DNA of 64,000 nt from Curtobacterium sp. TC1 (GCF_019844075.1 NZ_CP081964.1:1302001-1366000); one strand, 5' to 3'; counted from the stretch's first letter, positions 23,303-33,158 are shown. The notes: a model not told the origin generated them from the sequence alone. Numbers and translations: made by a program.

Positions 23303-23376
23303 TCGAACGCACGTTCGAACTGCTCTGTCCGCGGATGTCGGACGCGGTTGACATCATCGAACACATGTTCGAATAT
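23303..23376 (+). promoter_or_regulatory. SOS promoter of imuA'-imuB-dnaE2 with two LexA boxes
   Basis: Two perfect boxes of the actinobacterial form TCGAAC-N4-GTTCGA occur at 23303-23318 and 23357-23372. The second lies between a consensus -35 TTGACA (23348-23353) and the -10 region GAATAT (23371-23376, 17-nt spacer). LexA bound there would occlude RNA polymerase. The start codon at 23383 is about 7 nt after the -10, so the mRNA is probably leaderless. Confidence 0.9.
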
Positions 23377-23382
23377 GAGGGC

Positions 23383-24219
23383 ATGCAGACGGCGGCGGCA
23401 CTCCGGTCGCCCGGCCCGGACCGGGTCGGGCGGAGTGGTGCTGCACGTGGGGGTGACGGTCCCGCGCGCGGGAACGGCGCGGGCGGTGCGCGTGGGGGCA
23501 GCGCCGACCACCTCGGCGATGCCCGGGCGGCGCTCGACCGCATCACGTCCCTGCGGTCCCGGGTCACCGACATGGAGTCCACCCGCGTGGACACCGCGGG
23601 GCTCCCGACCGCTCCCGCCCTCGAGCCCCTGTTGCCCGGTGGGGCGATCCGGGTCGGCGGCACCTACGCCGTCCCCGAGTCGGTGCTGCTCGTGATCACC
23701 ATGCTGCAGGCTGCCTCGGCGTCCGGTGCGTGGTGCGCGGTCATCGGGGTGCCGTCCTTCGGGATCGAGGCCGCCGCCGCCGCGGGCATCGACCTCGAGC
23801 GGCTCGTGCTCGTCCCCGACCCGGGCGACCAGTGGCTCGCGGTGACCGCGGCGATGGCCGACGTCGCCCAGATCGTCCTCACCCGGCCGCTCGGCCGGGT
23901 CGTGCCGGGTGACGTCGCCCGGCTGTCGGCACGGCTCCGGCAACGCGGTGGCGCCCTCGTCGCGCTCGGCTCCTGGCCGGGCGCGGACGTTACGCTGCGG
24001 ATCACGTCGTCGGTGTGGAGCGGCATCGGACAGGGCCACGGGCACCTGACCGAGCGTCGCGCCACCGTCACGGCGACCGGTCGTGCGGGTGCGGTGCGCC
24101 CCACGAGCACCGAGCTGCTGCTGCCGGCGGCCGACGGCTCGGTCCGGGCAGCCGCCCCGGTGCCGACGGTGGGCTCCGGCGACACCCGGGTGCTGCGCCC
24201 CGTGGCGGTGGCGTCGTGA
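23383..24219 (+). CDS. imuA: ImuA' mutasome accessory protein
   Basis: This 278-residue protein starts at ATG 23383 (MQTAAALRSPG). Upstream in-frame codons overlap the LexA box and promoter. A disordered Gly/Arg-rich N-terminus is followed by a RecA/SulA-like region with LLPGGAIRVGGTYAVPES and LVLVPDPGDQWLAV. The canonical Walker A lysine is not seen. In mycobacteria ImuA' works with ImuB and DnaE2 in damage-induced mutagenesis; its exact role is still debated. It overlaps imuB as GTGA, and the promoter carries two LexA boxes. Confidence 0.88.
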   Translation: MQTAAALRSPGPDRVGRSGAARGGDGPARGNGAGGARGGSADHLGDARAALDRITSLRSRVTDMESTRVDTAGLPTAPALEPLLPGGAIRVGGTYAVPESVLLVITMLQAASASGAWCAVIGVPSFGIEAAAAAGIDLERLVLVPDPGDQWLAVTAAMADVAQIVLTRPLGRVVPGDVARLSARLRQRGGALVALGSWPGADVTLRITSSVWSGIGQGHGHLTERRATVTATGRAGAVRPTSTELLLPAADGSVRAAAPVPTVGSGDTRVLRPVAVAS

Positions 24220-25844
24220 TCGCGCCGGGGCGTGTCCGGGCCGACGCGATCGCCCGCGGCGGTGCGCTGCCCGAGCCGCCACCGACCCGCACCATCGTGC
24301 TCTGGTGCCCGGACTGGCCGGTGATCGCGGCAGCCCGCGCGGCCGGTGCGCCGCCGGAGCAGCCCTTCGCCGTGGTCGCGAAGGGCCTGGTGTTCGCGAG
24401 CTCCGCGTCCGCACGGCAGCACGGTGTCGTCCGGGGCCTCCGGGTGCGCGAGGCGCAGGCGCGCTGTCCGGAGCTCGTCGTGCAGCCCTACGACGACGCG
24501 CTCGACCACCGTGCGTTCGAACCCGTCATCCGCGCGGTCGAGGCGGCCGTCCCCGGGGTCGAGGTGCTCCGGCCCGGCACCCTCGCCCTGCGTGCCCGGG
24601 GGCCGGCGCGGTACTACGGCGGCGAGCGGGCGGCCGCGGCGACCCTGGCGGGGATCGCGGCCGACCACGGTGCCCCGGCGGTGCGGGCCGGTGTGGCGGA
24701 CACCCCGTTCGCGGCGGAGCAGGCAGCACGGGCCCGGCCGGTGCGTCCCGGCGAACGGGTGCGGATCGTGCCGGTCTCCGGCTCGTCGGACTTCCTGGCG
24801 GACCTGCCCCTCGGTGTGCTCGGCGACCCCGAGCTCGCGACCGTCCTCGACCGGCTCGGCATCACCACGCTGGGCGCGTTCGCATCGCTCAGCGACGAGC
24901 AGGTCCGCGACCGGTTCGGGGTCGCCGGGGCGTTCCTGCACCGGCTGGCGGGCGGACGCGACCCGCGGGAGATCTCGGCGCGCGCGATCCCGCCCGAACT
25001 CCGGATCGAGGCCGCCTTCGAGCCCCCGCTCGACCGCGCCGACCAGATCGCGTTCGCGTTCCGGCGCTCCGCCGACGACTTCGCCGCACGCCTCCGCGCT
25101 GCTGGGCTGGTGGCGACGACCATCCGGGTGGGGATCGTCGACGAGCGGGACATCCTGCTCGAACGCACGTGGGCGCACCCCCGCTGGTTCGACGCCGCCG
25201 ACGTCGTCGACCGGGTGCGGTGGCAGCTCGCCGGCGGGGTCGACCCGACCGGGCTCGAAGCCCCGGTCACGTCGGTCGTGCTCGAACCGGTCGCCGTCGA
25301 CGACATGGCGAACCACGAGCGCGGGCTCTGGGGCTCCGGGCCGGACGAGCGCGTGCACCACGGGCTGGCGCGGATCCAGGGCATGGTCGGACACGACGGT
25401 GTGGTGAGCCCGCGCGTCGGTGGCGGTCGGACCCTGTCCGAGCGGGTGGTGCTCGTGCCATGGGGCGACGCCCCGCCCGGCGGCGAGCGTGCCCTGGCCA
25501 CCGTGCGCGACCGACCGTGGCCCGGCAAGCTGCCCGGGCCGCCGCCCGCCACCGTCCTCGAGCGTCCCCGTCCGGTCGACGTGGTCTCCGGCGACGGCGC
25601 GAGCGTCGACGTCGACGACCGCGGCGTGCTGTCCGGCGCACCCGAAGGCTTCCGCGCCGAGGGGGACCGGGGCGGCGGGTTCGCGCCCGTCACCGCCTGG
25701 GCCGGTCCGTGGCCGCTCGTCGTGCGGTGGTGGGAGTCCGGCGGTCGACGACTGCACCGGCTGCAGCTCGTCGACGCCGAGGGCCGTGCCTGGTACCTGG
25801 TGCTGGCCGACCACCGGTGGTGGGCGGAGGCGATCGCCACGTGA
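24216..25844 (+). CDS. imuB: ImuB, catalytically inactive Y-family polymerase
   Basis: This 542-residue protein is translationally coupled to imuA' (GTGA). The N-terminus TIVLWCPDWPVIAAARAAG and SSASARQHGVVRGLRVREAQ follow the Y-family palm/fingers pattern. The acidic metal-binding residues expected in active polymerases are not kept (D-x-D is CPDWP here). The helix-hairpin-helix region reads GDPELATVLDRLGITTLGAFA. ImuB is the hub that joins DnaE2 to the beta clamp. I see no textbook QLxLF clamp motif, though ATSVVLEP-type segments occur. dnaE2 begins 22 nt downstream. Confidence 0.9.
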   Translation: MIAPGRVRADAIARGGALPEPPPTRTIVLWCPDWPVIAAARAAGAPPEQPFAVVAKGLVFASSASARQHGVVRGLRVREAQARCPELVVQPYDDALDHRAFEPVIRAVEAAVPGVEVLRPGTLALRARGPARYYGGERAAAATLAGIAADHGAPAVRAGVADTPFAAEQAARARPVRPGERVRIVPVSGSSDFLADLPLGVLGDPELATVLDRLGITTLGAFASLSDEQVRDRFGVAGAFLHRLAGGRDPREISARAIPPELRIEAAFEPPLDRADQIAFAFRRSADDFAARLRAAGLVATTIRVGIVDERDILLERTWAHPRWFDAADVVDRVRWQLAGGVDPTGLEAPVTSVVLEPVAVDDMANHERGLWGSGPDERVHHGLARIQGMVGHDGVVSPRVGGGRTLSERVVLVPWGDAPPGGERALATVRDRPWPGKLPGPPPATVLERPRPVDVVSGDGASVDVDDRGVLSGAPEGFRAEGDRGGGFAPVTAWAGPWPLVVRWWESGGRRLHRLQLVDAEGRAWYLVLADHRWWAEAIAT

Positions 25845-25866
25845 ACCGATCCAGGAGCAGGACCTG

Positions 25867-28800
25867 ATGGGCTACAGCAACCCACCCGTCCCGTGGTCGC
25901 AGTTCGAGCGCGCCCTGTCGGACAAGCGGAGCCCCGGATCGGGGAACGCGGGCGACGGCGGGGACAGCCCGGCGTGGTCGCGGAAGCGCGAGCGCTACGT
26001 GCCGACGGCCCTGGACACCGACGGCGCTCCGGTCGTGCCGTACGCCGAGCTGCACGCGCATTCGGCCTTCAGCTTCCTCGACGGTGCGAGCCAGCCCGAG
26101 CAGCTGTTCGAGGAAGCCGCACGGCTGCGCCTGCACGCCCTCGCCCTCACCGACCACGACGGCTTCTACGGTGCTGCCCGGATGGCCGAGGTGGCCGAGG
26201 CGTACCCGCAGGTCGGGACCGTATACGGCACCGAGCTCTCGCTGGGACTCACCGAACCCCAGAACGGCGTCCCCGACCCCGAGGGCTCCCACCTGCTCCT
26301 GCTCGCCGACGGGCAGGACGGCTACCACCGGCTCGCGGGCGCGGTGACGAGCGCGCACCTCGCGGCCGGGTCCGAGAAGGGCAGCCCGCGCTACGACCTC
26401 GACGAGCTCGCGGCGCGGGCCGACGGACACTGGCGGGTGCTCACCGGGTGCCGGAAGGGCACCGTCCGACAGGCGCTCGAACAGGGTGGGGAGTCCGCGG
26501 CGGAGACCGCCCTGCGCGTGCTGCTCGACCGCTTCGGCCGCGGCAACGTCGTGGTGGAGCTCCTCGACCACGGCGATCCGCTCGACAGCGCACGGAACGA
26601 CGTGCTCGCGACCCTCGCCGAGCGGTACGCGCTGCCCCTGGTCGCGACCGGCAACGTCCACTACGCCACCCCGGACCGGTTCCCGGTGGCGACGGCACTG
26701 GCCGCGGTCCGGGCCCGGCGCAGTCTCGACGAGATCGACGGGTGGCTGCCGGCCGCCGACACCGCGCACCTGCGTTCCGGTGTCGAGATGACACGGCGGT
26801 TCGGGCGCTACTCCGGGGCGATCGAGAACACCGTCACGCTGGCCGACGAACTCGGGTTCCGGCTGCGCACGGTCAAGCCCGGGCTGCCGGACCTCGACGT
26901 GCCGGACGGGCACACCGCGATGTCCTGGTTGCGGGAACTCACCTGGACCGGAGCCCGTCGGCTCTACCCGGGCAGCGCCGACGGGGTGGACTCGCAGAAG
27001 CGCGAGCGCATCGAACGCGAGCTGGCGGTGATCGAGGACAAGAACTTCCCCGGCTACTTCCTGATCGTGCGCGACATGGTGCAGTACGCCCGTGGTCGGG
27101 GGATCCTCTGCCAGGGGCGGGGCTCCGCCGCGAACTCCGCGGTCTGCTACCTGCTCGAGATCACCGCGGTGGACTCGATCCGCTACGGTCTGCCGTTCGA
27201 GCGGTTCCTGTCGGCGATGCGTGACGAGGAACCCGACATCGACGTCGACTTCGACTCGGACCGCCGCGAAGAGGTGATCCAGTACGTCTACGAGAAGTAC
27301 GGCCGGTACAACGCCGCCCAGGTCGCGAACGTCATCACGTACCGGCCGAAGGGCGCCGTCCGCGACATGGCGAAGGCCCTCGGCCACAGCCCGGGGCAGC
27401 AGGACGCCTGGTCGAAGCAGGTCGAACGGTGGGGCTCGGTGACCGAGAGCCAGGACCACGACATCCCGCCGGCGGTCGTCGGGTTGGCGAGCGACGTCCT
27501 GGGGTTCCCGCGCCACCTCGGGATCCACTCGGGTGGCATGGTGCTCACCGACCGGCCGGTGGGCGAGGTCGTGCCGATCGAGCACGCGCGGATGGACGGC
27601 CGCACGGTGCTGCAGTGGGACAAGGACGACTGCGCCTTCATGGGGCTCGTGAAGTTCGACATGCTCGGCCTCGGCATGCTCGCGGCGCTGCAGTACTCGT
27701 TCGACCTGGCGGCGGAGCACTGCGGGGAGCGCTGGGAGATGCACTCCATGCCGAAGGAGGAACAGGGCGTCTACGACCAGCTCTGCCGTGCGGACACGAT
27801 CGGGGTGTTCCAGGTGGAGTCCCGCGCGCAGATGGGCACGCTGCCCCGGCTGCTCCCTCGGCGCTTCTACGACCTGGTGATCGAGGTCGCCCTCGTCCGC
27901 CCCGGTCCGATCCAGGGCGGCGCCGTGCACCCGTACATCCGGCGGCGCACCGGCGAGGAACCGATCACGTACATCCACCCGTCACTCGAGCCGGTGCTCG
28001 AACGGACCCTCGGGGTGCCGCTGTTCCAGGAGCAGCTCATGCAGATGGCGATCGCGGTCGGCAACTGCTCGGGCGACGACGCCGACCTGCTGCGGCGGGC
28101 GATGGGCTCGAAGCGCGGCCACGAGAAGATCGACCGGCTGCGCGACAAGCTCTACGCCGGCATGTCCGACAACGGCATCCACGGCGAGGACGCCGACGCG
28201 ATCTACGCGAAGATCCAGGCGTTCGCGAACTTCGGCTTCGCGGAGAGCCACTCGATCAGCTTCGCCCTGATCGTCTACGCGAGTGCCTGGATGCGGCTGC
28301 ACTACCCAGGGGCGTTCCTGGCCGCGCTGCTCCGGGCACAGCCGATGGGGTTCTACTCGCCGCAGACCCTGGTCGCCGACGCCCGGCGGCACGGCGTCCA
28401 GGTGCTCCGGCCGGACATCCTGCGGTCGGGCGTCGACGCGACGCTCGAGCCGCTCGGCGACGACCAGGTGCCGCCACCGTGCGGCGACGACGCCTGCCTG
28501 GTCACGGAGCAGCCGCCGGTACTGCCCTTCGACAAGGCACTGCCCGACGACACCGCCAGGCACCGCCGCGACGGCGCCTTCGCGGTCCGGCTCGGGCTGG
28601 CCGAGGTCGCCTCGCTCAGTCGGAAGAGCGCCGAGAAGATCGTCGCCGAGCGCGACGCGAACGGCCCGTTCACCGACATGTCCGACCTCGCCCGCCGGGT
28701 GGGCCTGACGACGGCGCAGCTCGAGGCGCTCGCCGCGGCCGACGCCTTCGCCCCGTTCGACATCGACCGCCGCGGCGCGATGTGGTCGGCGGCTCAGGCT

Positions 28801-29283
28801 GCGGCGGAGCGCGCCGACCAGTTGCCGGACACGCAGGTCGTCGTCCAGCCGCCGCTGTTCGGGCAGATGACGAGCGGCGACGTCCTGATCGCCGACATGT
28901 GGTCGACGGGGATGACGACCGACGACCACCCCGTGCGGCACGTGCGCGACCGGCTCGCCGCCCGCCGGGTGCTCAGCGTGCAGGACACCGCGACCGCCGA
29001 GACGGGGCGGCGGGTCGAGGTCGGCGGGATCGTCACGCACCGGCAGCGTCCGGCGACGGCGTCGGGGATCACGTTCCTGAACGTCGAGGACGAGACCGGG
29101 CTGGTCAACGTGATCTGCAGCGTCGGCGTCTGGGGACGCTACCGGCGGGTCGCCCGCGAGTCCCCGGCGGTGATCGTCCGGGGCATCCTCGAGCGGTCGC
29201 CCGACGGCGTGGTCAACCTGGTGGCGGACCGGATCGAGCACCTGTCGCTGTCCGTGCGCACGCGGTCACGGGACTTCCAGTGA
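25867..29283 (+). CDS. dnaE2: Error-prone DNA polymerase DnaE2
   Basis: This 1138-residue C-family polymerase starts at ATG 25867 (MGYSNPPVPWSQFE). The PHP domain opens with AELHAHSAFSFLDGA (about 60). The palm carries PDIDVDFDSDRREEV with the catalytic acids (about 455-463), and YRPKGAVRDMAKALG follows. Near the C-terminus are a helix-hairpin-helix and an OB domain (RVEVGGIVTHRQRP). The tau- and epsilon-binding tail of replicative DnaE1 is absent, as expected. It does translesion synthesis under SOS control together with ImuA' and ImuB. It ends 35 nt before the convergent histidine kinase gene with no clear terminator between. Confidence 0.96.
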   Translation: MGYSNPPVPWSQFERALSDKRSPGSGNAGDGGDSPAWSRKRERYVPTALDTDGAPVVPYAELHAHSAFSFLDGASQPEQLFEEAARLRLHALALTDHDGFYGAARMAEVAEAYPQVGTVYGTELSLGLTEPQNGVPDPEGSHLLLLADGQDGYHRLAGAVTSAHLAAGSEKGSPRYDLDELAARADGHWRVLTGCRKGTVRQALEQGGESAAETALRVLLDRFGRGNVVVELLDHGDPLDSARNDVLATLAERYALPLVATGNVHYATPDRFPVATALAAVRARRSLDEIDGWLPAADTAHLRSGVEMTRRFGRYSGAIENTVTLADELGFRLRTVKPGLPDLDVPDGHTAMSWLRELTWTGARRLYPGSADGVDSQKRERIERELAVIEDKNFPGYFLIVRDMVQYARGRGILCQGRGSAANSAVCYLLEITAVDSIRYGLPFERFLSAMRDEEPDIDVDFDSDRREEVIQYVYEKYGRYNAAQVANVITYRPKGAVRDMAKALGHSPGQQDAWSKQVERWGSVTESQDHDIPPAVVGLASDVLGFPRHLGIHSGGMVLTDRPVGEVVPIEHARMDGRTVLQWDKDDCAFMGLVKFDMLGLGMLAALQYSFDLAAEHCGERWEMHSMPKEEQGVYDQLCRADTIGVFQVESRAQMGTLPRLLPRRFYDLVIEVALVRPGPIQGGAVHPYIRRRTGEEPITYIHPSLEPVLERTLGVPLFQEQLMQMAIAVGNCSGDDADLLRRAMGSKRGHEKIDRLRDKLYAGMSDNGIHGEDADAIYAKIQAFANFGFAESHSISFALIVYASAWMRLHYPGAFLAALLRAQPMGFYSPQTLVADARRHGVQVLRPDILRSGVDATLEPLGDDQVPPPCGDDACLVTEQPPVLPFDKALPDDTARHRRDGAFAVRLGLAEVASLSRKSAEKIVAERDANGPFTDMSDLARRVGLTTAQLEALAAADAFAPFDIDRRGAMWSAAQAAAERADQLPDTQVVVQPPLFGQMTSGDVLIADMWSTGMTTDDHPVRHVRDRLAARRVLSVQDTATAETGRRVEVGGIVTHRQRPATASGITFLNVEDETGLVNVICSVGVWGRYRRVARESPAVIVRGILERSPDGVVNLVADRIEHLSLSVRTRSRDFQ

Positions 29284-29317
29284 GTGGTCGCAGGTGACGG
29301 GCGCGGGACGGGCGCGG

Positions 29318-30829
29318 CTACTCGACCTCGGGCAGTCGCACCGTGACCTCGAGCCCACCGGAGCGCACGTTCCGCAGCGACGCCGTGCCACCGGCGCGCT
29401 CGGCCACCGCGCGCACGATCGCGAGCCCGAGTCCGGACCCGCCGGGCAGCGCGATGGCGCCGGTGGCCGGATCGGGGCTCGGGCGGGACTTGCGGGCTTC
29501 GTCCGGTCGGGTGAACCGGTCGAACGCGACCGGGATGAACGACTCGGGGACGCCGGGGCCGTCGTCGGTGATCTGCAGGACGCCCTCGCCCCCGGTGCTG
29601 CGCCAGGACACGAAGATGCCGCCACCGCGGGGGAGCGCCGACACCGCGTTGCCCGCGATGTTCGTCACGAGCTGCGCCATGCCGCCCGTGTCCAACCGGT
29701 AGCGAGGCTCGTGGGTCCCGCCGCCGATGCCCGGCCCGGAGCCGCCGACGGCCACGGGGGCCTCGAGGTCGAAGTCGACGGTGATGTCCTTCGCCGACGC
29801 GATGAGTCGCACCCGGTCGACGGCGGCCATGACCTCGTCGCCCAGGTCCGACCACGCGGTCTCCGGCCGCTGGTCGCCGTCCTGCTCCCGCCGCTCGGAC
29901 TCCTCGATCCGCGACAGCGCCAGCAGGTCGTTCGCCAGCCGCGAGAGGCGGGCGACGCTGTGCTTGGCGCGCTCGATGTGGGCGGCCAGCGCAGCGGCAT
30001 CGTCACCGTCGAGCGATGCCAGGTCGAGCTGCGTGGTGAGGATGGCGAGCGGGGTGCGGAGCTCGTGACTGGCGTCCGACACCATCTGCCGCTCTCGCTC
30101 GGTGGCCTGCCGCGTGCGGGCGAGGAACGCGTTGAGGGTCGTGGCGAGGGACGCGAGTTCGTCCTGGGCGGGGCCGACGGGCAGCTCGGCGCGTTCGGGC
30201 GCGACGGACAGCCGCTCGGCTTCACGGCGCATCCGGTTGACGGGGCGGAGCGCCGCGGTCGCCAGGATCCAGGACGCGATCCCGAACGCCAGCAGGATCG
30301 CGACGCCCGTGAGCGACAGCGTCGAGGTGAGGTCGTCGACCACGATCGCCTCGGCCTGCGAGTTCCGGGCGGCGACCACCGTCCACCGTCCGGCCTGGTT
30401 CACGGGGTGTTCGACGACCACGCGGTACTCGGACCCCGACACCCGGATGATCGAGGTGCCGGCAGCGGTCGAGGTCAGGCTGCCGAGCGCGCTCTCCACC
30501 CGGGTGGGCATCGTCGAGAGCACGATGTCGCCGGACGGGGAGACCACGGCGACGAGCTGGGCGTTGCCCGGTGGGGACAGGTCGGGGTCGCTGTCGACCT
30601 CGAGCGTGGCGACGTACGGGTCGGCGTCGGCGTCGAGCAGGGTCCGGGTCGCACTGGCGACGACGCTCACCACCTGGAACCGCATCACCAGCACGAGCAG
30701 CACGATCACGACCGCCGCGATCGCCGTCGAACCGATCGTGATCCGTGCTCGCAGGGACAGCAGGCGCAGGGGCCGGACCAGACCGCGTCGTGGGCGGTCC
30801 GGCTCCGGGCGAGCGGACGCCCTGCTCAC
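29318..30829 (-). CDS. Sensor histidine kinase
   Basis: This 503-residue kinase has a membrane helix at about 28-52, an extracytoplasmic sensor region of about 115 residues, a second helix at about 170-193 and a HAMP-like linker (RPVNRMRREAERLS). The dimerisation box SDASHELRTPLAI holds the phospho-His (about 253). The ATP-binding domain has the N box NIAGNAVSAL, G1 DDGPGVPES and G2 GGSGLGLAIVRAVAE. It starts at GTG 30829, overlapping the response regulator stop (GTGA), so the pair is one operon. The sensed signal is unknown; the sensor region has a VVVEHPVNQAG segment but no recognisable PAS or Cache domain. Confidence 0.93.
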   Translation of the reverse strand: MSRASARPEPDRPRRGLVRPLRLLSLRARITIGSTAIAAVVIVLLVLVMRFQVVSVVASATRTLLDADADPYVATLEVDSDPDLSPPGNAQLVAVVSPSGDIVLSTMPTRVESALGSLTSTAAGTSIIRVSGSEYRVVVEHPVNQAGRWTVVAARNSQAEAIVVDDLTSTLSLTGVAILLAFGIASWILATAALRPVNRMRREAERLSVAPERAELPVGPAQDELASLATTLNAFLARTRQATERERQMVSDASHELRTPLAILTTQLDLASLDGDDAAALAAHIERAKHSVARLSRLANDLLALSRIEESERREQDGDQRPETAWSDLGDEVMAAVDRVRLIASAKDITVDFDLEAPVAVGGSGPGIGGGTHEPRYRLDTGGMAQLVTNIAGNAVSALPRGGGIFVSWRSTGGEGVLQITDDGPGVPESFIPVAFDRFTRPDEARKSRPSPDPATGAIALPGGSGLGLAIVRAVAERAGGTASLRNVRSGGLEVTVRLPEVE

Positions 30830-31503
30830 GCCCCGAGCAGATCCAGGCGGTACCCGCGGCCGCGGACGGTGGCGATCGCCACGGTGGCCTCGTGCGAGGT
30901 CAGCTTCTTGCGGAGGTACGAGATGTACTGCTCGACGACGTTCGGGTCGACGTGCTGCGAGCCGTCCCAGACCTCCTCGAGGATCTTCGGACGGTCCACC
31001 ACGCTGCCGGCGGAGCGTGCCAGCAGTCGGAGCAGCGCGAACTCGGTCGGGCTGACGGCGACGCGCTGGCCCTTGATCGAGATGCGTCGGGCCTCGGAGT
31101 CGATCGAGACGTCGCCGACCTCGATCGTGCGCGGCGCGCCGGCGGACTCGCGGCGACCGAGGGCGCGGAGCCGGGCGGTGAGCTCGGCGAAGGCGAACGG
31201 CTTGGTGAGGTAGTCGTCGGCGCCGGCATCGAGGCCGAACACGCGGTCGTCCACGGCGTCGCGCGCGGTGACGAGCAGGATCCGCACGGGGTCCTCGCGT
31301 TCGCGGATCCGGCGTGCGAGCTCGAACCCGGACATGCCGGGCATCATGACGTCCACGACGGCCAGGTCGAACGCCTGCTCGCCGAGGGCGATGAGCGCCT
31401 CGACCCCGTTCTCGACCGCCGTCACGCGGTACCCCTCGGCAGCGAGACCGCGCTCCATCAGGGCACGCATCTCGTCGTCGTCCTCGACCACCAACAGCCG
31501 CAT
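30826..31503 (-). CDS. OmpR/PhoB-family response regulator
   Basis: This 225-residue regulator starts at ATG 31503 (MRLLVVEDDDEMR), with AGGAGG just upstream; a longer frame exists but is not favoured. The receiver has the acidic pocket EDDD, the phospho-Asp in VVDVMMPGMSG (about 50) and TKPF. The winged-helix domain ends YISYLRKKLTSHEA...VRGRGYRLD. It is the cognate partner of the kinase encoded downstream in the same operon. Targets are unknown. The 225-bp gap to the divergent small gene probably holds promoters for both; a TGTCCC-N8-GGGACA repeat at 31628-31647 is a possible site. Confidence 0.94.
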   Translation of the reverse strand: MRLLVVEDDDEMRALMERGLAAEGYRVTAVENGVEALIALGEQAFDLAVVDVMMPGMSGFELARRIREREDPVRILLVTARDAVDDRVFGLDAGADDYLTKPFAFAELTARLRALGRRESAGAPRTIEVGDVSIDSEARRISIKGQRVAVSPTEFALLRLLARSAGSVVDRPKILEEVWDGSQHVDPNVVEQYISYLRKKLTSHEATVAIATVRGRGYRLDLLGA

Positions 31504-31728
31504 AGTGGACCTCCTCGGACCCATCGTGGCATCGAACCGGCGCCGAGGGCCGATGTCGGGGCCGAACTCACTGAATCTCGTCACAGGAGCGGCTACCGTT
31601 GCTGCCAGCCCACTGTGCAGAACGGTCTGTCCCGCGTTCTAGGGACATGAGGACTTCTTGCGTCGTTGCTAGGCTCCCGGAGCGGACAGCGCTTACCCGA
31701 AGCGCGGTCCGTTGCACCAGGGGGCACC

Positions 31729-32052
31729 ATGAACGACCCGTCCGACCACCCGTCTGTCGACCATCCGGCCATCGTCCGTCTCCGCGCGGAGCTCGACGCC
31801 GCGTGGAAGGGCATCGGCGCCCTCGGCCAGTTGGAGGGCGTCCGCCGCGACCGCGTGGTCGCCGAGCTGCGGACGGCCGTGCCCGACGTGGCGAGCCGTG
31901 CGGCGCGCGAGGTCGGCACCGAGGCCGTCGTGGCGGAGATCGACCGGTTCGCCGACGCCGGTGCGCCCGGGACGGACCCCGCCGTGCCGGCCGCGGGGAT
32001 CTGGGAGGACGTCGTGCAGACCGCCGCGGAAGCGGCCCGCGCCACGCGCTGA
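31729..32052 (+). CDS. Small helical protein of unknown function
   Basis: This 107-residue protein starts at ATG 31729, with a G-rich ribosome binding site (AGGGGGGC) a few bases before. It is soluble and largely helical, for example VRLRAELDAAWKGIGALGQLEG and VASRAAREVGTEAVVAEIDRF. No cysteines, signal or known domain are seen. The -10-like TAGGCT at 31670-31675 would give a leader of about 50 nt. It lies between the divergent two-component operon and the convergent FUSC gene, so context gives no functional clue. The codon pattern supports real coding. Confidence 0.55.
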   Translation: MNDPSDHPSVDHPAIVRLRAELDAAWKGIGALGQLEGVRRDRVVAELRTAVPDVASRAAREVGTEAVVAEIDRFADAGAPGTDPAVPAAGIWEDVVQTAAEAARATR

Positions 32053-32066
32053 CCCGAGCCCCCGCG

Positions 32067-33158
32067 TCAGTCGTCCTCGCCGAGCAGCTCCTCGCGCACA
32101 CGCCGGACGTCCTCGAGCAGGGCGCCGATGAGCACCCAGTGCCGTGAGTTCGGTCGGACGATCTCCATCGGCGCGGTCAGTGCGGGTTCGGCGGTCGACG
32201 GCGCTTCGTCGTCGCCACCCGTACTTGCGGTGGGCGACGGGTCCAGCCGCGTCGACTCGACCCGGGCGCTCAGGGCACGGACGTCCGCGCCGATCCGGGC
32301 CACCTCCGTCGCGATGCCGCCGACCACGGGGTCGGCGCGCAGGTCGGGCGCGGTGTTGTCGCGGATCGCCCGGGTCATGCCGGTCACGCGCGTGACCAGG
32401 ACGCGCAGGTGCTCGGTGATGGCGTCGTCGCGGTCGAGGATCGTGCGGTGCCGTCCGCCGCGCGGGTTCATCGTCAGGGACTCGCGGGCCGCGTTGAGGG
32501 ACGCTTCGGTCTTCGCGTGCTGCGCGCGGAGTGCGCGGGCGCGGACCAGGGCGTCCTGCCAGCGGTCGCGGTCCCACCCCTCGGTCAGGCCGATCGCGAC
32601 CCGTTCGAACGCCACGGCGGTGTCGCGGGCGAGTCGGGCGACGGCCAGGTGCGCCGGCTCGAGCAGGACCGGCGGGATGATCAGCGCGTTCACGACGAGG
32701 GCGACGACCGCTCCGATCACCGTCTCGAGGATGCGGTCGGCCGAGTAGTTCGGCGTGACGACCCCGGCGGTGAGCACGAGCATGCCGCTGATGCTGACCT
32801 GGGTGGCCGAGGTCGGGGTCAGCCGGAGCGCCCAGGCGATGAGGATCGCGAGGACGACCACGAGCAGCACGACCCACACGGAGTCGCCGAGCAGCAGGTG
32901 GAACCCGGTGGCCAGCAGCACCCCGAGCACGACGCCGGCACTCCGTTCGAGGCCCTTCACGAACGACTGGTTGATGCTCGGCTGCACGACGAGCAGCGCG
33001 GCGATCGCGGCGAAGGTCGGGAACGGTCCCTGGATGAGCAGCCGGCACAGCAGCACCGCCGCCACGACCGCGACCGCGGTCTTGACGACCTGCAGGAACG
33101 GCGTGCGACTCGAGCTGCGGAGGCGCGCGACCGGGTTCACGCCGACCACGCTAGCCAT
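32067..33158 (-). CDS. FUSC-family (aromatic acid exporter-like) membrane protein
   Basis: From ATG 33158 this is a 363-residue protein; a GTG at 33206 would add 16 residues. The N-terminal half has about five to six membrane helices, with the FUSC-type features QGPFPTFAAIAALLVVQPSINQ and LRLTPTSATQVSISGML. The C-terminal half is soluble and helical with many Arg and Ala (about 190-360). FUSC proteins are putative exporters of aromatic acids; the single bundle here would need to dimerise. The actual substrate is unknown. It is divergent from the phosphotransferase gene, with promoters probably between 33159 and 33220. Confidence 0.75.
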   Translation of the reverse strand: MASVVGVNPVARLRSSSRTPFLQVVKTAVAVVAAVLLCRLLIQGPFPTFAAIAALLVVQPSINQSFVKGLERSAGVVLGVLLATGFHLLLGDSVWVVLLVVVLAILIAWALRLTPTSATQVSISGMLVLTAGVVTPNYSADRILETVIGAVVALVVNALIIPPVLLEPAHLAVARLARDTAVAFERVAIGLTEGWDRDRWQDALVRARALRAQHAKTEASLNAARESLTMNPRGGRHRTILDRDDAITEHLRVLVTRVTGMTRAIRDNTAPDLRADPVVGGIATEVARIGADVRALSARVESTRLDPSPTASTGGDDEAPSTAEPALTAPMEIVRPNSRHWVLIGALLEDVRRVREELLGEDD

